From Zygnema cylindricum (lineage: Eukaryota; Streptophyta; Zygnematophyceae; Zygnematales; Zygnemataceae): 64,000 nt of DNA. Each line of letters opens with the position of its first letter. Position 1 is the stretch's first letter. Both the position numbers and the translations under genes were made by a program. Positions 49,132 to 59,499 of this stretch are shown here, one piece after another. Below the pieces are notes generated by a model. That model was given only the letters and a program-made list of their open reading frames with translations, was not told where the DNA came from and did not search any database. The DNA is taken from the NCBI GenBank assembly GCA_037447655.1, contig JBBHKE010003572.1:124001-188000 (forward strand). The letters run 5' to 3'.

Positions 49132-50400
49132 AAAGTCACACAATTTTGACCACGTAAAAAAGGATCCACCTATGTAACTACAAGGTTGAAGGGATCCTAA
49201 ATCTACAAATTTCTAGGCAATGATTGATGGTTAACCTTTTGTAAATAATAAAATCGACAAAGATATCTCCCCTTCAAATTAATCGTAAGAGATGGGTGCA
49301 ATTGTGTATGAGTTTTGTTTTGTACCATAGTGATCAATTCATGACTTCTCTTATAAGGCATCGTTCGTTATTTTGTGTTCTTTTTTTTCTTTTTTTTTGT
49401 TCCAAATTCTTTGACCATCATTAATCATTAATATATCAAGTGAAATGTTTTAGACATATTATTGGACGTTGACTTTTTTCAACCATTGTCATCGCTGATT
49501 TTTGGACGGAACATAGTCTAGTTTAGAAAATTCGGCGGAACTGAACGGCATCATCACAGAATAAATCTGATAGTGGAATTTCACCATAAATGGATTTTGA
49601 CCAAGTAAATGAAAATAAAGGCATACGTAATGTTCTTAAATTAAAATATACGTTCATATTGAGTACATTAGATACTCTGAGTCCAAAGTCAGTTGGAGTC
49701 AAAATGGATGGGCTAATTGATTCCTCGTAAAAAAATCATTCATGTTATAATAATAATAGAAAAAAAAATCAGCAAAACAAATTGCATATTCATGGACTCA
49801 TTCTCAACAAGGTAAATTTGACAAGTCCACTTGCTAAATTCAACGATTGTAATGTCGACGTAACAATATCAAAAATAAAAACGCTTATTACAACTTTCAT
49901 TCTATTATTTTCCACACTTAATGAAGAACATCAGGAATCACTTTTACTGCAAAAAAAAATTATTAGTGTAAGGGAAAAAAATCTTATTAATGCTAATTTG
50001 GATTCAAACTTAACAAAACATTAACGCTAAGTAATAGACATCACACTAATTTACCTACCTACTCCTATAGGAATATCTTTTACAATGTGAATAATGTGGA
50101 TATCTTTTACAATGGGAATAGTGTGGATATCTTTTACAATGGGAATACGACTAAGAATATCTATTCTATAAGATAAACAGACACCTCATGTACCGATGCA
50201 TTTTTTTAACAATTGTATATCAAAAACCAAGTTTTACTTACTCTTATGAACTAGAAGCGTGACAAAATGTTCCAAACGTGACTTTTAGCGCCAATCCCTC
50301 CGTTTCGAAGAGTCACAGAAGGTCACGCGGCGATACAGAGAGCAAAAAGCGAGCACCTTAAAAAAACTTTGTAAAAAAGATAAAAGGAGAAAAGACGTTT
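49132..50400. other. AT-rich region, no gene recognised
   Basis: Contains a ~27-bp triplicate (GTGGATATCTTTTACAATG) at 50070-50150. A dispersed repeat at 50190-50240 is shared with 56830-56885 (TATCAAAAACCAAGTTTTA). Confidence 0.5.
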
Positions 50401-50553
50401 TCAAAGATACCAGATAAATTGAAATGTAGAACGACGAAAGGAGGAGATAAAGGGAGGGAGAAAGGGAAAAGAAAGTGTGGATTGCAGAAGAGAAAGAAAG
50501 AGAGAGAAAAACAGAGAGAGTTGAAAGGGATAGATCATAATCATATTTCACAC

Positions 50554-50787
50554 ATGGCAGCGGCATTAGCTGCCCTGGTATTGCTGATGTCAGCATCGGC
50601 CGGCGGGTCCTCTATTCCAAGGGATCCCCAACGGCCACGTGGTGGTGACGTAGGACGTGTTGACGTGGACAACCGACGGCTACGTTGTACAAGTACGGCT
50701 GGAGAACAGACAGCCGAACCGTGCACTGTACGGATGGTATCTCGGCTTCGAGCGGACCGCCGGCGAGATGATTTCCGCTGCAGATAA
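50554..50787 (+). CDS. Candidate small secreted protein, 77 residues
   Basis: Begins at an ATG in good context (CACATGG). The first 20 residues, MAAALAALVLLMSASAGGSS, have the shape of a signal peptide with a small-residue cleavage site. The mature part is Arg/Asp-rich with a few Cys and no known domain. Base composition is clearly more GC-rich than the AT-rich transposon surroundings. An in-frame upstream ATG at 50419 would add 45 basic residues and hide the signal. The complement is also open, so coding is not proven. Confidence 0.4.
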   Translation: MAAALAALVLLMSASAGGSSIPRDPQRPRGGDVGRVDVDNRRLRCTSTAGEQTAEPCTVRMVSRLRADRRRDDFRCR

Positions 50788-51399
50788 AGCTGACGCCAGC
50801 AAATAAATCGCTCTCCCAAGCAAAGTTGTTTAGAACGGAGAACTGAACGTTTTTAGTTGTGATTCTTCATGAAGAGTTGACCGGTTGGCCGATGATGTTA
50901 TAGGTTAAGGGAATTGCTAATCGCAGAGACTATTTTTGCTGCGCGCAGGTTGTTGTCAAAAATTGTACATTTGAAGTACAATTTGGTACAGGCTACGTAC
51001 CTTTAATTTCAGATCTGACGGTCAATCCGTCGAACAACTTTGACTGGCGGGATTTTGTACCGGCGGTTAAAAAAGTGTCGCGCTTGCAAACGTCGACCGT
51101 CATAAAAAAATATAATTTCACACGGTCGGCGCAGGTTTACTGTAACCAAACTGCGGCAGCCACATATAAATAAAATGGCTGCGCGCAGATAGTTTACTGC
51201 AAAAATGAAATCAACTCGCGAACCGTTACATTGAACTTGGACACATATTAAAGGACGACGTACAACATGTGTAAACTCGCACGAAACCAAATAAGCTTCG
51301 TACAAAATAAAAATGCGTACCCGACCATAGATGTCCCGTGCGCATATTACGCACGGTATAAAATAACGAATACTACGTACGGTACGCATTATACTATTT

Positions 51400-52080
51400 T
51401 GAAAAGTCAATTAAATGCGTACCCGTACATTTTTTGTACACTTATTTACATTATCCGTACATTTCCGTACTTTTTAAGGTTATTTAAGGGGATTCTTAGA
51501 TTTTTAGGATACATTTTTGTACATACGTATTTTCTGTATAACTACCCTCACACTTGTCATAAATGTACGTACGTTGTCCGTATTTTCCGTACTATTACGG
51601 TTAATTGTTTAGGGTTTGTAGGGCATTCCCGTACATTCCCGTTTAATGTTGTACATCTGCGTCACATTTGTCGTACATTTTCGTACAGTGTCCGTAATTT
51701 GTGTACGTTTTAGGGTTGTTTCTTTTAGGGTGTGTAGGGTACATTTTCGTACATTCTCGTGTATATCCGTACATGTGCGCTACATTTTTCGTACATTCTG
51801 TTACAATGTTTGTGCATTACCGTACTTTTTAGGGTTATTAAAGGGGGGATTTTACTATTCTAGGATTTTTAGGCTACATTGCCGTGCGCTCCTTTATGTT
51901 TCAGTACGGCTGCCTTAGATTTTCCGTTATATTAGGTTTTTTAGGGTACACTTTCCGTAAAGTATCGTACATTTCTGTTATGTTTTCGTACATGTTATGA
52001 TATATTTAAGATTCTCTAGGATTACGGTTTCGTACGCTTTCGCAGATGCCCGTACAGTGAAATCTACACGAATTTTACGA
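51400..52080. repeat. Degenerate CGTACATTT / CCGTAC repeat field
   Basis: Dozens of CGTAC or GTACATT motifs at irregular 10-30 base spacing, with recurring 'TTTAGGGT' blocks. It fills the left interior of the long-TIR element. Confidence 0.7.
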
Positions 52081-52266
52081 AAAGTATATAATCAACGAGT
52101 GCTACGTAGTTTTCGTAAAAAAGTTGAAATCCGTACGAATTGGACATCAACGTACCCGACTACCCGCGTATAAATATCGATGAAACAAAAATGACACGTC
52201 GTCACGTCCACGGTGGACGTGACAACGAGTTGATTTCATTTTTGCGGCTAACGTGAAGTGATAAAC

Positions 52267-52854
52267 TACACCGTCGATCGCATTTAGTGTATAGAAATTA
52301 TTAGTGTGTAGAATAATTTAGTGTCATGTACACTAATTTTGACTTAGAAAAATTTCGAAAAAAAAGTTATACACTAATTTTTCAACGTACGCCAATATGG
52401 GTACAGCTGATTTGTCGAGAGGATATCTACGTTAATATAGGTAAAAGTACAGATTCTGACAATTCGTACACTGTCGCATACTTTCACTCTAATTAATTCC
52501 AAACTCTAATTTCGGTTTTTTAGGGTGTAGACAATACGCGACAAACAAATGTACACTAAAACAGGTACAAATATGAAATTCTTTAATTCACAGGGCAGTT
52601 TTTCGTGCGATAGCAGAGATTTTATTAAAATATCCGTACTAGTATGATAAAAAAGTACATTTTTATACGAACCGACATGTTCCGTATTCCACACTAATAA
52701 AAATATACATAAATTAAAATGGTGTACACTAATTGTTCATCTCGTAATTAGCGTACAGGAAAAATTAGTATCCTTTACCCTATTTTAGGTAAAACCCTCA
52801 AAATTTAGGGGCGCCGAATTAGTGTTCAATACACTAAATGCGATCGACGGTGTA
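52267..52854. mobile_element. TA-flanked MITE, 'TACACCG' family, copy 5 (nested)
   Basis: Ends TACACCGTCGATCGCATTTA and TAAATGCGATCGACGGTGTA are perfect inverted repeats. It sits inside the long-TIR element and touches the inner edge of its right terminus. It is more distant from copies 1-4 in the inner TIR. Confidence 0.7.
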
Positions 52855-53183
52855 CCTGCGCGCAGCCATTTTATTTATATGTGGCTGCCGCAGTTTGGCT
52901 ACAGTAAACCTGCGCCGGCCGTGTGAATTTTTTTTTTTTTTTATGACGGTCGACGTTTGCAAGCGCGACACTTTTTTAACCGCCGGTACAATATTCCGCC
53001 AGTCAAAGTTGTTCGACGGATTGACCGTCAGATCTGAAATTAAAGGTACGTAGCCTGTACCAAATTGTACTTCAAATGTACAATTTTTGACAACTATCTG
53101 CGCGCAGCAAAAATCGTCTCTGCGATTAGCAATTCCCTAGGTTAATTAGCGTCGGTCTACTCTGTCTTTTTGATGATGTCTTA

Positions 53184-53859
53184 GGGGGTGTTTCCGTGTG
53201 TTAAAGTAAAGATTTTCGTACCGCTTTACTGACAACCGTACAAAGAAGCCGAAAAAAGTAGAAGTACACTGCGTCATCATCGAACTTAGAATGCACTACA
53301 ATTTGTCGTCTTTTGTTCACGACCACGACAAGAAACATCATCTTCAAACTTTATTTTAAAACACATCGGCGATGTCTATTAAATTAAAGTATCAAGCTAA
53401 ACAAACAGGAACATACTCGCGCGTGTCAAAAAATTTCAAGAATTTCAAACGATTTCAAACGACGAGTAAAAGTACACGATTCGCTATGTTTTGTCCGTTT
53501 GCGTCTGGTACTTATTTTTTTTTGCAGGGATCTCAAGATTCCGATGCCATTTCATGTCAACCGTAGACGCAAAGGCAAATGGCATCTTCTTCAACCATAA
53601 AACGACACAGGCTGGAAGGCGTTACGTAAAAAATGTCACAAAAAGACATGCAACGTCAGAAGCAGTTACAAAAAATAGTGTGCGTCATCACAAATTGTAG
53701 ACAACGGCAATCGTCGCGTGCATTGTCGACGAATACAATCGTCACACCTTAAGTAATAATTTCGCTGTTACACATTGGGACACTTGACAACCGTGTCAAG
53801 AGATTTTGCGCTAAAATACAACGTAAGTTCGTAAGCTACAAGTACATGGAGACATGCCC
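53184..53859. mobile_element. TIR element 'GGGTGTGTCTCCATGTG' family, copy 2
   Basis: A 676-bp relative of 47262-48043, starting GGGGGTGTTTCCGTGTG and ending GTACATGGAGACATGCCC. It is degraded at both ends, with no clear target duplication. Confidence 0.6.
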
Positions 53860-54119
53860 TTGGCTACAAGTCATTTATGTGTAGGTCCCCTTAGTTCGTT
53901 CTCTTCGCGTTCTACGCACAAGTCCTTTCCGCGTCGGTACCTTTTCGTCCTGAATTTTTTGTCTCACGTCTCTTTATGTTTTCTACGTTTTATCCATTTT
54001 TATATTTTGGCCTTATCTCTGTACTTTTATTTCATCGTTGTAGTCCGAAACCTACTTCATTAATTTAGGTCTCACTCACATTGTACATTGTCGCTCTAAA
54101 TGAATTCTTTAGAATGTAT

Positions 54120-54330
54120 AATGCATTTATTATAATCTAGATAAGAATAAACTTGTTACAGCGCACTAAAGCGTACTTAGACTCCACAGTAATTAGCACT
54201 ATGTGATTTGTATGTATAGGAAATAATCATCCCCAATTCAATTTAATTTATCACATCAAAGCATTGATCTTTTCTCTTGTGTATGAATTCATGGAGTTCG
54301 CCAATCCACCTCCAATAAGTGGCAATGTAG
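54120..54330 (+). mobile_element. Degraded copia LTR relic
   Basis: Aligns by eye to the right half of the LTRs at 58012 and 63028, including CAGTAATTAGCA, CTCTTGTGTA and the gag-start segment CGCCAATCCACCTCCAATA. The ATG of gag is preserved as ATGGAGTTC. No internal retrotransposon sequence follows. Confidence 0.7.
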
Positions 54331-54555
54331 GGCACGCGAGAAGTCTTTCAATGAGATATCCTCAATGTGAGAATTCCTGATGCTAACGTGTCGCATTGGT
54401 GAGCAAGAATCGGAAAAGAAATTAGAACCAGAATTCTATTGCAGCGTTTCTACTTTTCGTTTTTGCAATTTGTCATGAGGCACGAAATGCAGCTTAAATT
54501 TTTTGGCTTGGCTTAAAATACTAGACTGTTATCCACGAGGATAACGAGTGAAACT

Positions 54556-55341
54556 ATGTGTGAAAACGTTGTGTGCTGCAACTCTGCGTTTCCCCATGGC
54601 AGTTGCTCTCCCTTCTCTGCTAGTGGCCAAAGTGTCGGCCACACAAGAAGTCAACTCGACGGCCGCCAGGTTTTAGGTAAAGCTTTCCTCATATACCGCC
54701 AATTAGGACCAAGAAGTCACTCTGCTTCCAAGCTGTGTTAGGAGGGGAAACACCCGCACGCTCTGTTTGAGGTAGGATTTACTAGGTGTTGGCCATATAC
54801 GTGTTCTAATTTTGTCCTCTCATTGTAGATGAGCATCATCAATGCGGCTAACAACCTCAATGCTCTCGTCCCCCCGGCTAAGTTCACGTGAGCATCATAC
54901 ACTCTTATCTCCTTCTCCCAATCCACCTCTCGTACAACATTCTCGTTTCATTACGCCCTCTTTTCCAACTCCACCTATCTCCTTCTCCCTCTTTTTAAAA
55001 ATTAGCTCCCTTTTGTAACTCCACCTCTCTCCTTCTCCCTCTTCTTAAGTACTCACTCCCCTTTTTGATATGTTTGCAGCCTGAAGGGCGATAAACACGG
55101 TTGCACAGCGCATGCTATCGCGAACCGCACCCTTTTTGCTGTAGATTCGGGACGTTGGTACAATATGGCCATTCGTACCTTGCAGGGGAAGTGCATGTAT
55201 GCTCAGGCTGAAGCGAAGCGTGTAAGGTCCAATGTGAAGAATCGATTCTATGCAAAATTGGCAATGTTTTGGTTCGCTTGGCGCGATTCGATTTTGAATT
55301 CGGTATCGCGATTTGCATGTGAGTACCTTTCTTTCGTTTAA
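54556..55341 (+). CDS. Candidate four-exon gene, function unknown (154 residues)
   Basis: Exons 54556-54669, 54742-54771, 54829-54887 and 55080-55341 have GT-AG boundaries and matching phases. The product starts MCENVVCCNSAFPHG and contains EGKHPHALFEMSIINAANNL and LKGDKHGCTAHAIANRTLF before a TAA stop. Exons 3 and 4 have the most convincing coding character and strong acceptors (TTTGCAG). Exons 1 and 2 are weaker. I recognise no domain. It could be a captured gene fragment, as transposons surround it. Confidence 0.42.
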
Positions 55342-56566
55342 AGCACGACGTCTCAGTACCTACCGGTACATGGAATATTTTTTGTGTCATTATCTTTGTT
55401 TCGTTTGTTTGATGTTTTCTCGTACGACCACACTATGTTATTTAGTGGTTGTACGTGTCTTGTTCATTTTAGTGCGCGCCATTTTGTTTCGGCGCAAGGA
55501 TGTCTTGTTAATCGCTTTTTCGCTTGAGGACTTTGGCGCCCTTGTGTCTGTTTTTAGTTGGTGATTTTAGTGGCTGGCAGTTAGTGGTCCTTTGGAAGTA
55601 TATTAGGAGGTGGTAGGATCATTATTCAACGTGGCGAAGAGAGTTATTTCAGGAAGAGTAACGGGGTGGAGAAGAGAGTTATTTCAATAAGAGTAAGGGG
55701 GTGTAGTGAATTAGCAGGGAGATTGAGAGCTTTGTATGGAGAAAGCCCTTCGGCTCAATTTTGTTATATTTGACCGATGTGAAGAGTGTTTTTTGTCACA
55801 CTATGTTTATGTTTTGAAAGCTTTTGTTGTGTATGATGTGTAAACTGTGAGCGATCCTGTTTTTAACGGTTTGTACTTGAGAAAGTTAGTGCTATTGTGC
55901 CCGAGGAAGATGTCCAAACCCCAATTTTGGTATCCACACCCCAATTCTCTATATCCACACCGCCAATTTGCCAACCCACTCCTCCCGTCTCAGTGACCGT
56001 CCTTGGAGTCACCGAGGATCCACACTTCACTAGAGCCGATGGATCGTGATTTGACTTCTCCGATAGGAAAGACCTTCCAATGTTTGCAGCAAATAATGTG
56101 ATAAAATACTCTTCTTTAAGAAACATTACCCTGTTAAAAGTCCGATATGCATAAAATTGGGCCAAGGAATGTGCTCATTTTTCAATGTTGTCATTTGTAT
56201 GCTTGAATCCATGTTTTGTTTATAAGCATTGGATGCCTCCATATATCAAATGTTTTTAATTTGTTCATTTCACAAACATTTTTAGCCTTTATTTTACACA
56301 TTTAGTTCGTAATATGACTTGTGTAGTGAGCATGTGAGAGTAAGTACAACGGGAAGGAAGAATGAATTTTGTTTCGGAGGTTCTCTATTCGAGGCGTCCC
56401 TTCCGTTGGATCGCTTCAAGTTCGGGAAATGTCGCAATTCGAATGCTCGGCTCCAAAATTTTGGGGATATATTGTTGAAGTTTATGTAGGGAAAAAGTGA
56501 GAGGGTGCACCCACAATAAAACATCAACTCACCAGCCAAGAAATCCGAGGTGGTATCTTTGTGGAA

Positions 56567-56628
56567 TCTGAGCTAGTGGCGCAGTGTTTGGACCTACAGT
56601 GAAAGGTCCCAAGTTCAAATCCTGCTCA
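56567..56628 (+). repeat. tRNA-like sequence, possible SINE head or tRNA pseudogene
   Basis: CTGAGCT pairs at 6 of 7 positions with TGCTCAG 60 bases downstream, as an acceptor stem. TAGTGGCGCAGTG resembles an A-box and AAGTTCAAATCC a T-loop/B-box. The middle arm is poorly formed. Confidence 0.45.
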
Positions 56629-56999
56629 GTTTATCATTCTTTTTTAACAAGATTGTCCATTCTATCCCTCGATGCGACGAATCTTAACACCTAACCTTGG
56701 TTGCTGCGTGCCCCTGTCGACGTTCTACAACTCTTCCCCCGCACCGTTGATATCGTGTTGTTGATATCTTTTCTACTGAGAATAGGGGTAGCAAGGGCTA
56801 GCAACAGATATTCCATAAGATATTTGACGCTTGGCGTACCGATACATTTTTTCAACAATCGTATATCAAAAACCAAGTTTTATCCAAAAAAATTATGTAG
56901 AACAATAAAATGATCAAAATCGACGTTTTTTTTAAGCCGCCGTAAAGCTTGTAGTATCCAAAAGTGTCGATACTAAGTCATTTTTAGTTTAGATACTTG

Positions 57000-57545
57000 T
57001 ATTTTTGTCCATGTTTTTATTTTTTCTCTTATCTATGTATTTATCCATACTCTTTTCCATTTTGTTTTCCATATCTTTTTCCATATTTTTTTCCGTATTC
57101 TTCTTTTCCATAGTCTTTTCCATATTCTTATCTCTAGTTTTTCCTAAGTTTTTTTCCGATTCCGAATGCATATATAAAGTCAAATCTCGATTATTTCCTT
57201 CCTCCAATAAAAATCTTCCGTTATGGCTAACGGTTAACGGAATTTGACATTATTTTTCCGTTTTTCTCCGTTTTGCCTTATCATAACCCTTGGTCGATAT
57301 TCCTAAAATGATTCCACGAGATTCCTCACTCTTCTCTCCCCCTCCCTCTCCCTCTCCCCCTCTCATTGCCTTCACGTTTTCACCCAAAGCTTCTTCTGAT
57401 TCTTTACCACTCTTCTCCTTCGTGGACTCATGTTTGTCTTTTTCCCTCTTCTTCAAACTTTTTTCGTCACTTTCCTCATCACTTTCCTCGTCACTTTTTT
57501 CGTCACTTTCTTCTTCAAAACTTCAATTTCCATTAGGTTCCAAAC
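57000..57545 (-). pseudogene. Decayed highly charged reading frame
   Basis: The minus strand reads Lys/Glu/Ser-rich protein (EEESDEKSDEESDEESDEKS, then KEKSGKESEE) broken by in-frame stops and a frame change. A Met-Glu-Lys/Asn repeat (NMEKTMEKKNTEKNMEKDME) follows. It could be simple repeat drift or a dead charged protein; no family. Confidence 0.3.
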
Positions 57546-57672
57546 GGGTTATTTGCGATCGAGAAGTTGAATTTTGGAGCTCCTCAAGTTTTCTATTTTT
57601 AGAGCATAAAACTTCAACAAACTGGAACAAAACAAGTTTAAAAAAGAAAATTTGTTAGGAATAAGAATTTAT

Positions 57673-57696
57673 TAATATATATATATATATATATAC
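57673..57696. repeat. TA dinucleotide microsatellite
   Basis: About eleven TA units. Confidence 0.9.
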
Positions 57697-57924
57697 TTGC
57701 ACAAAATATTCATAGATATGTATTTTATGCATTAACTTGGAAAAGAAAATAAAAACAACTTCCAGAAAAAAATGTTAAAACATTGTTAAAACATGTTAAA
57801 ATAAGCATTTACAACATGTAATGAATAGAAAAATAAAAAAACAAGGCATAAAAAAATTTACCATCTTATAAAAATCAGATTGATGAGCTTCTCACCACCT
57901 TAACGTAGGTAAATTTCCCTTTTA

Positions 57925-57928
<4 letters not shown>

Positions 57929-57971
<43 letters not shown>
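57929..57971. repeat. AT dinucleotide microsatellite
   Basis: About twenty AT units, 40 bp before the retrotransposon's left LTR. Confidence 0.9.
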
Positions 57972-57976
<5 letters not shown>

Positions 57977-58011
57977 TCACACACATATGTATTCCCTCAA
58001 ACTAAAAGTAA

Positions 58012-58469
58012 TGTTGCGGGACATTTAGCGTCAGTTTATTTTTGTCATGTCCATACTTTTCTTACGTCGGTCAAGTCTTGTTGACCGTCTTATCCGGACA
58101 ACTCACTTTTGGTCCTGTTCGTACTTTCATACGTCGGTCCAGTCTTGTGTACCTTTTATTACATACCTCAGTCTAATCTTTTCTTACGTACAAGTCATTT
58201 GACCGTCAGTCCAGTCCTTTGGGCGACGGTCCAGTCTTCCTTTTTGTCCTACATACATTTATTAGAATCTAGACTATGATCCTTTTTGTTACAGCACACC
58301 GTAGAGCGCTTAGACTCCATAGTAATTAGCAATTGTATATTTTGTATATAAGTGACTCTTCTCACTTAATGAAATCATCCCAAATACAAATCAATTCCTC
58401 TCTCCAATGTATTGATCTTTCTCTTGTGTACAATTTCATGGCTTCCGCCAATCCACCTCCAATAGGTTA
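58012..58469 (+). repeat. Left LTR of copia element
   Basis: 458 bp, beginning TGTTGCGGGACATTTAGCG. It is collinear without indels to the right LTR. The repeated unit continues through the gag ATG (58438) and its first codons to GGTTA, so gag starts inside the LTR, as in yeast Ty1. A possible primer-binding site starts TGGGCC at 58470. Confidence 0.85.
58345..58352 (+). promoter_or_regulatory. Likely TATA box in left LTR
   Basis: TATATAAG ~90 bases upstream of the gag ATG. It is conserved in the right LTR at about 63361-63368. Confidence 0.6.
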
Positions 58470-59019
58470 TGGGCCTAGCCATGCCACTTCTAATAGTATC
58501 TAGAAGTTTGATGGCCAAAACTTCTATGATTGGTCATTTTCAGCCATGCATTTTTTAAAACACGAGAAGATTTGGGAGCATTTTATAGGAATTACAAAAC
58601 CTCCTATCCTTTCCTTTACTGATACACCAGCAGTTAAAGCTACAAAAGAGTTGGCAATAGCTACATAGAAACAAAAGGATGAGGATGCCCACGCACGTCT
58701 AGTGATGTCACTTACTATCGAGCGCACTCGTCTTATTCGCGATGCCTCCTTTTACGCTGAGGCTTGGAGTCATCTTCAAGCAGCTTACATTCAAACCGGA
58801 TGGGCCGCTCGCCGAATTCAAAAACGAGCGTTTTTTAACTCCATGAAAAAGCCGTCGAAATCTATGCAAGATTGGATTAGCATAGTCGAATCGTCGGCCG
58901 GAATATGCACCATGATAGGCGTGCATCTTTCCGACGAGGTCCTCTCTTCAACCCTTTTGGGAGGACTCCTTGAAACTTTTTCCCCTTTCTCTCTCTCATG
59001 CAAATGCCTTTATTGCTGA
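58438..59019 (+). pseudogene. copia gag relic
   Basis: Reads MASANPPPIGYG then a TAG at 58501, continues FDGQNFYDWS, has another TAG near 58666, then an open UBN2-type gag region (SMKKPSKSMQDWI) to 59019. A zinc-knuckle-like CAYCKTKGHS follows at ~59060, but its last Cys position reads Ser (IEDSPK). Coding potential is destroyed. Confidence 0.8.
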
Positions 59020-59499
59020 AAATAAGAAGACTAACTCTGGGGGGGTGCACCATTTGTTTTGCGCTTACTGCAAAACAAAAGGACATTCCATTGAAGACTC
59101 TCCAAAATTGGCGAGGCGGAAAGTAGCCGAGGCTTCCAAACACCCTAAAACTGGAGGGAATGCCAACGCTGCTCATGCCAACCCACCAGTTCTTCCCACC
59201 CCCCCACTCCCTCCGCACCTTTCTTTCCCTCCAAATTTTCCTTATCCTCACCATTATTCCCCTTCTCCATCCCTTCCACAATCTTCTAACGCCGCAGCGC
59301 ACTATGCCTCTTCAAACCCCGTTAACCTTGCTTAGTCGACTGCTTCCCCCCCACATGTTCCCTCTAATTATCCCACTCCAGTAGCTTCCCCTTTTGTCCT
59401 CCCTCCCTCACCAGAATTTGGATATGGCAATGTTGCCCATCATATCCCAAATTCTGTCCCTTTGGATACTCAATTTCCACAAGGGTATGCTTTTCTATC

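Larger units (their letters stand above)
50909..53137. mobile_element. Long-TIR DNA transposon, non-autonomous, perfect 8-bp duplication
   Basis: A 2229-bp element with ~281-bp inverted termini (50909-51189 and 52857-53137) starting GGGAATTGCTAATCGCAGAG. It is flanked by perfect TAGGTTAA on both sides. The very long TIRs recall Mutator-like elements, but an 8-bp duplication would also fit hAT or P. The interior is rich in degenerate CGTACATTT units and contains another MITE (52267-52854) abutting the right TIR. No transposase is seen. Confidence 0.87.
55342..58011. other. Gene-poor AT-rich region before the retrotransposon
   Basis: Short open frames only, none recognisable. Contains a tRNA-like sequence, a decayed charged frame and two TA microsatellites, listed separately. 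Confidence 0.5.

Noticed and set aside
51009-51713. Open frames of 133-148 codons in the long-TIR element
   Set aside because: They derive from the inverted terminus and the CGTAC repeat field. There are no transposase motifs, and similar frames recur in the other terminus.
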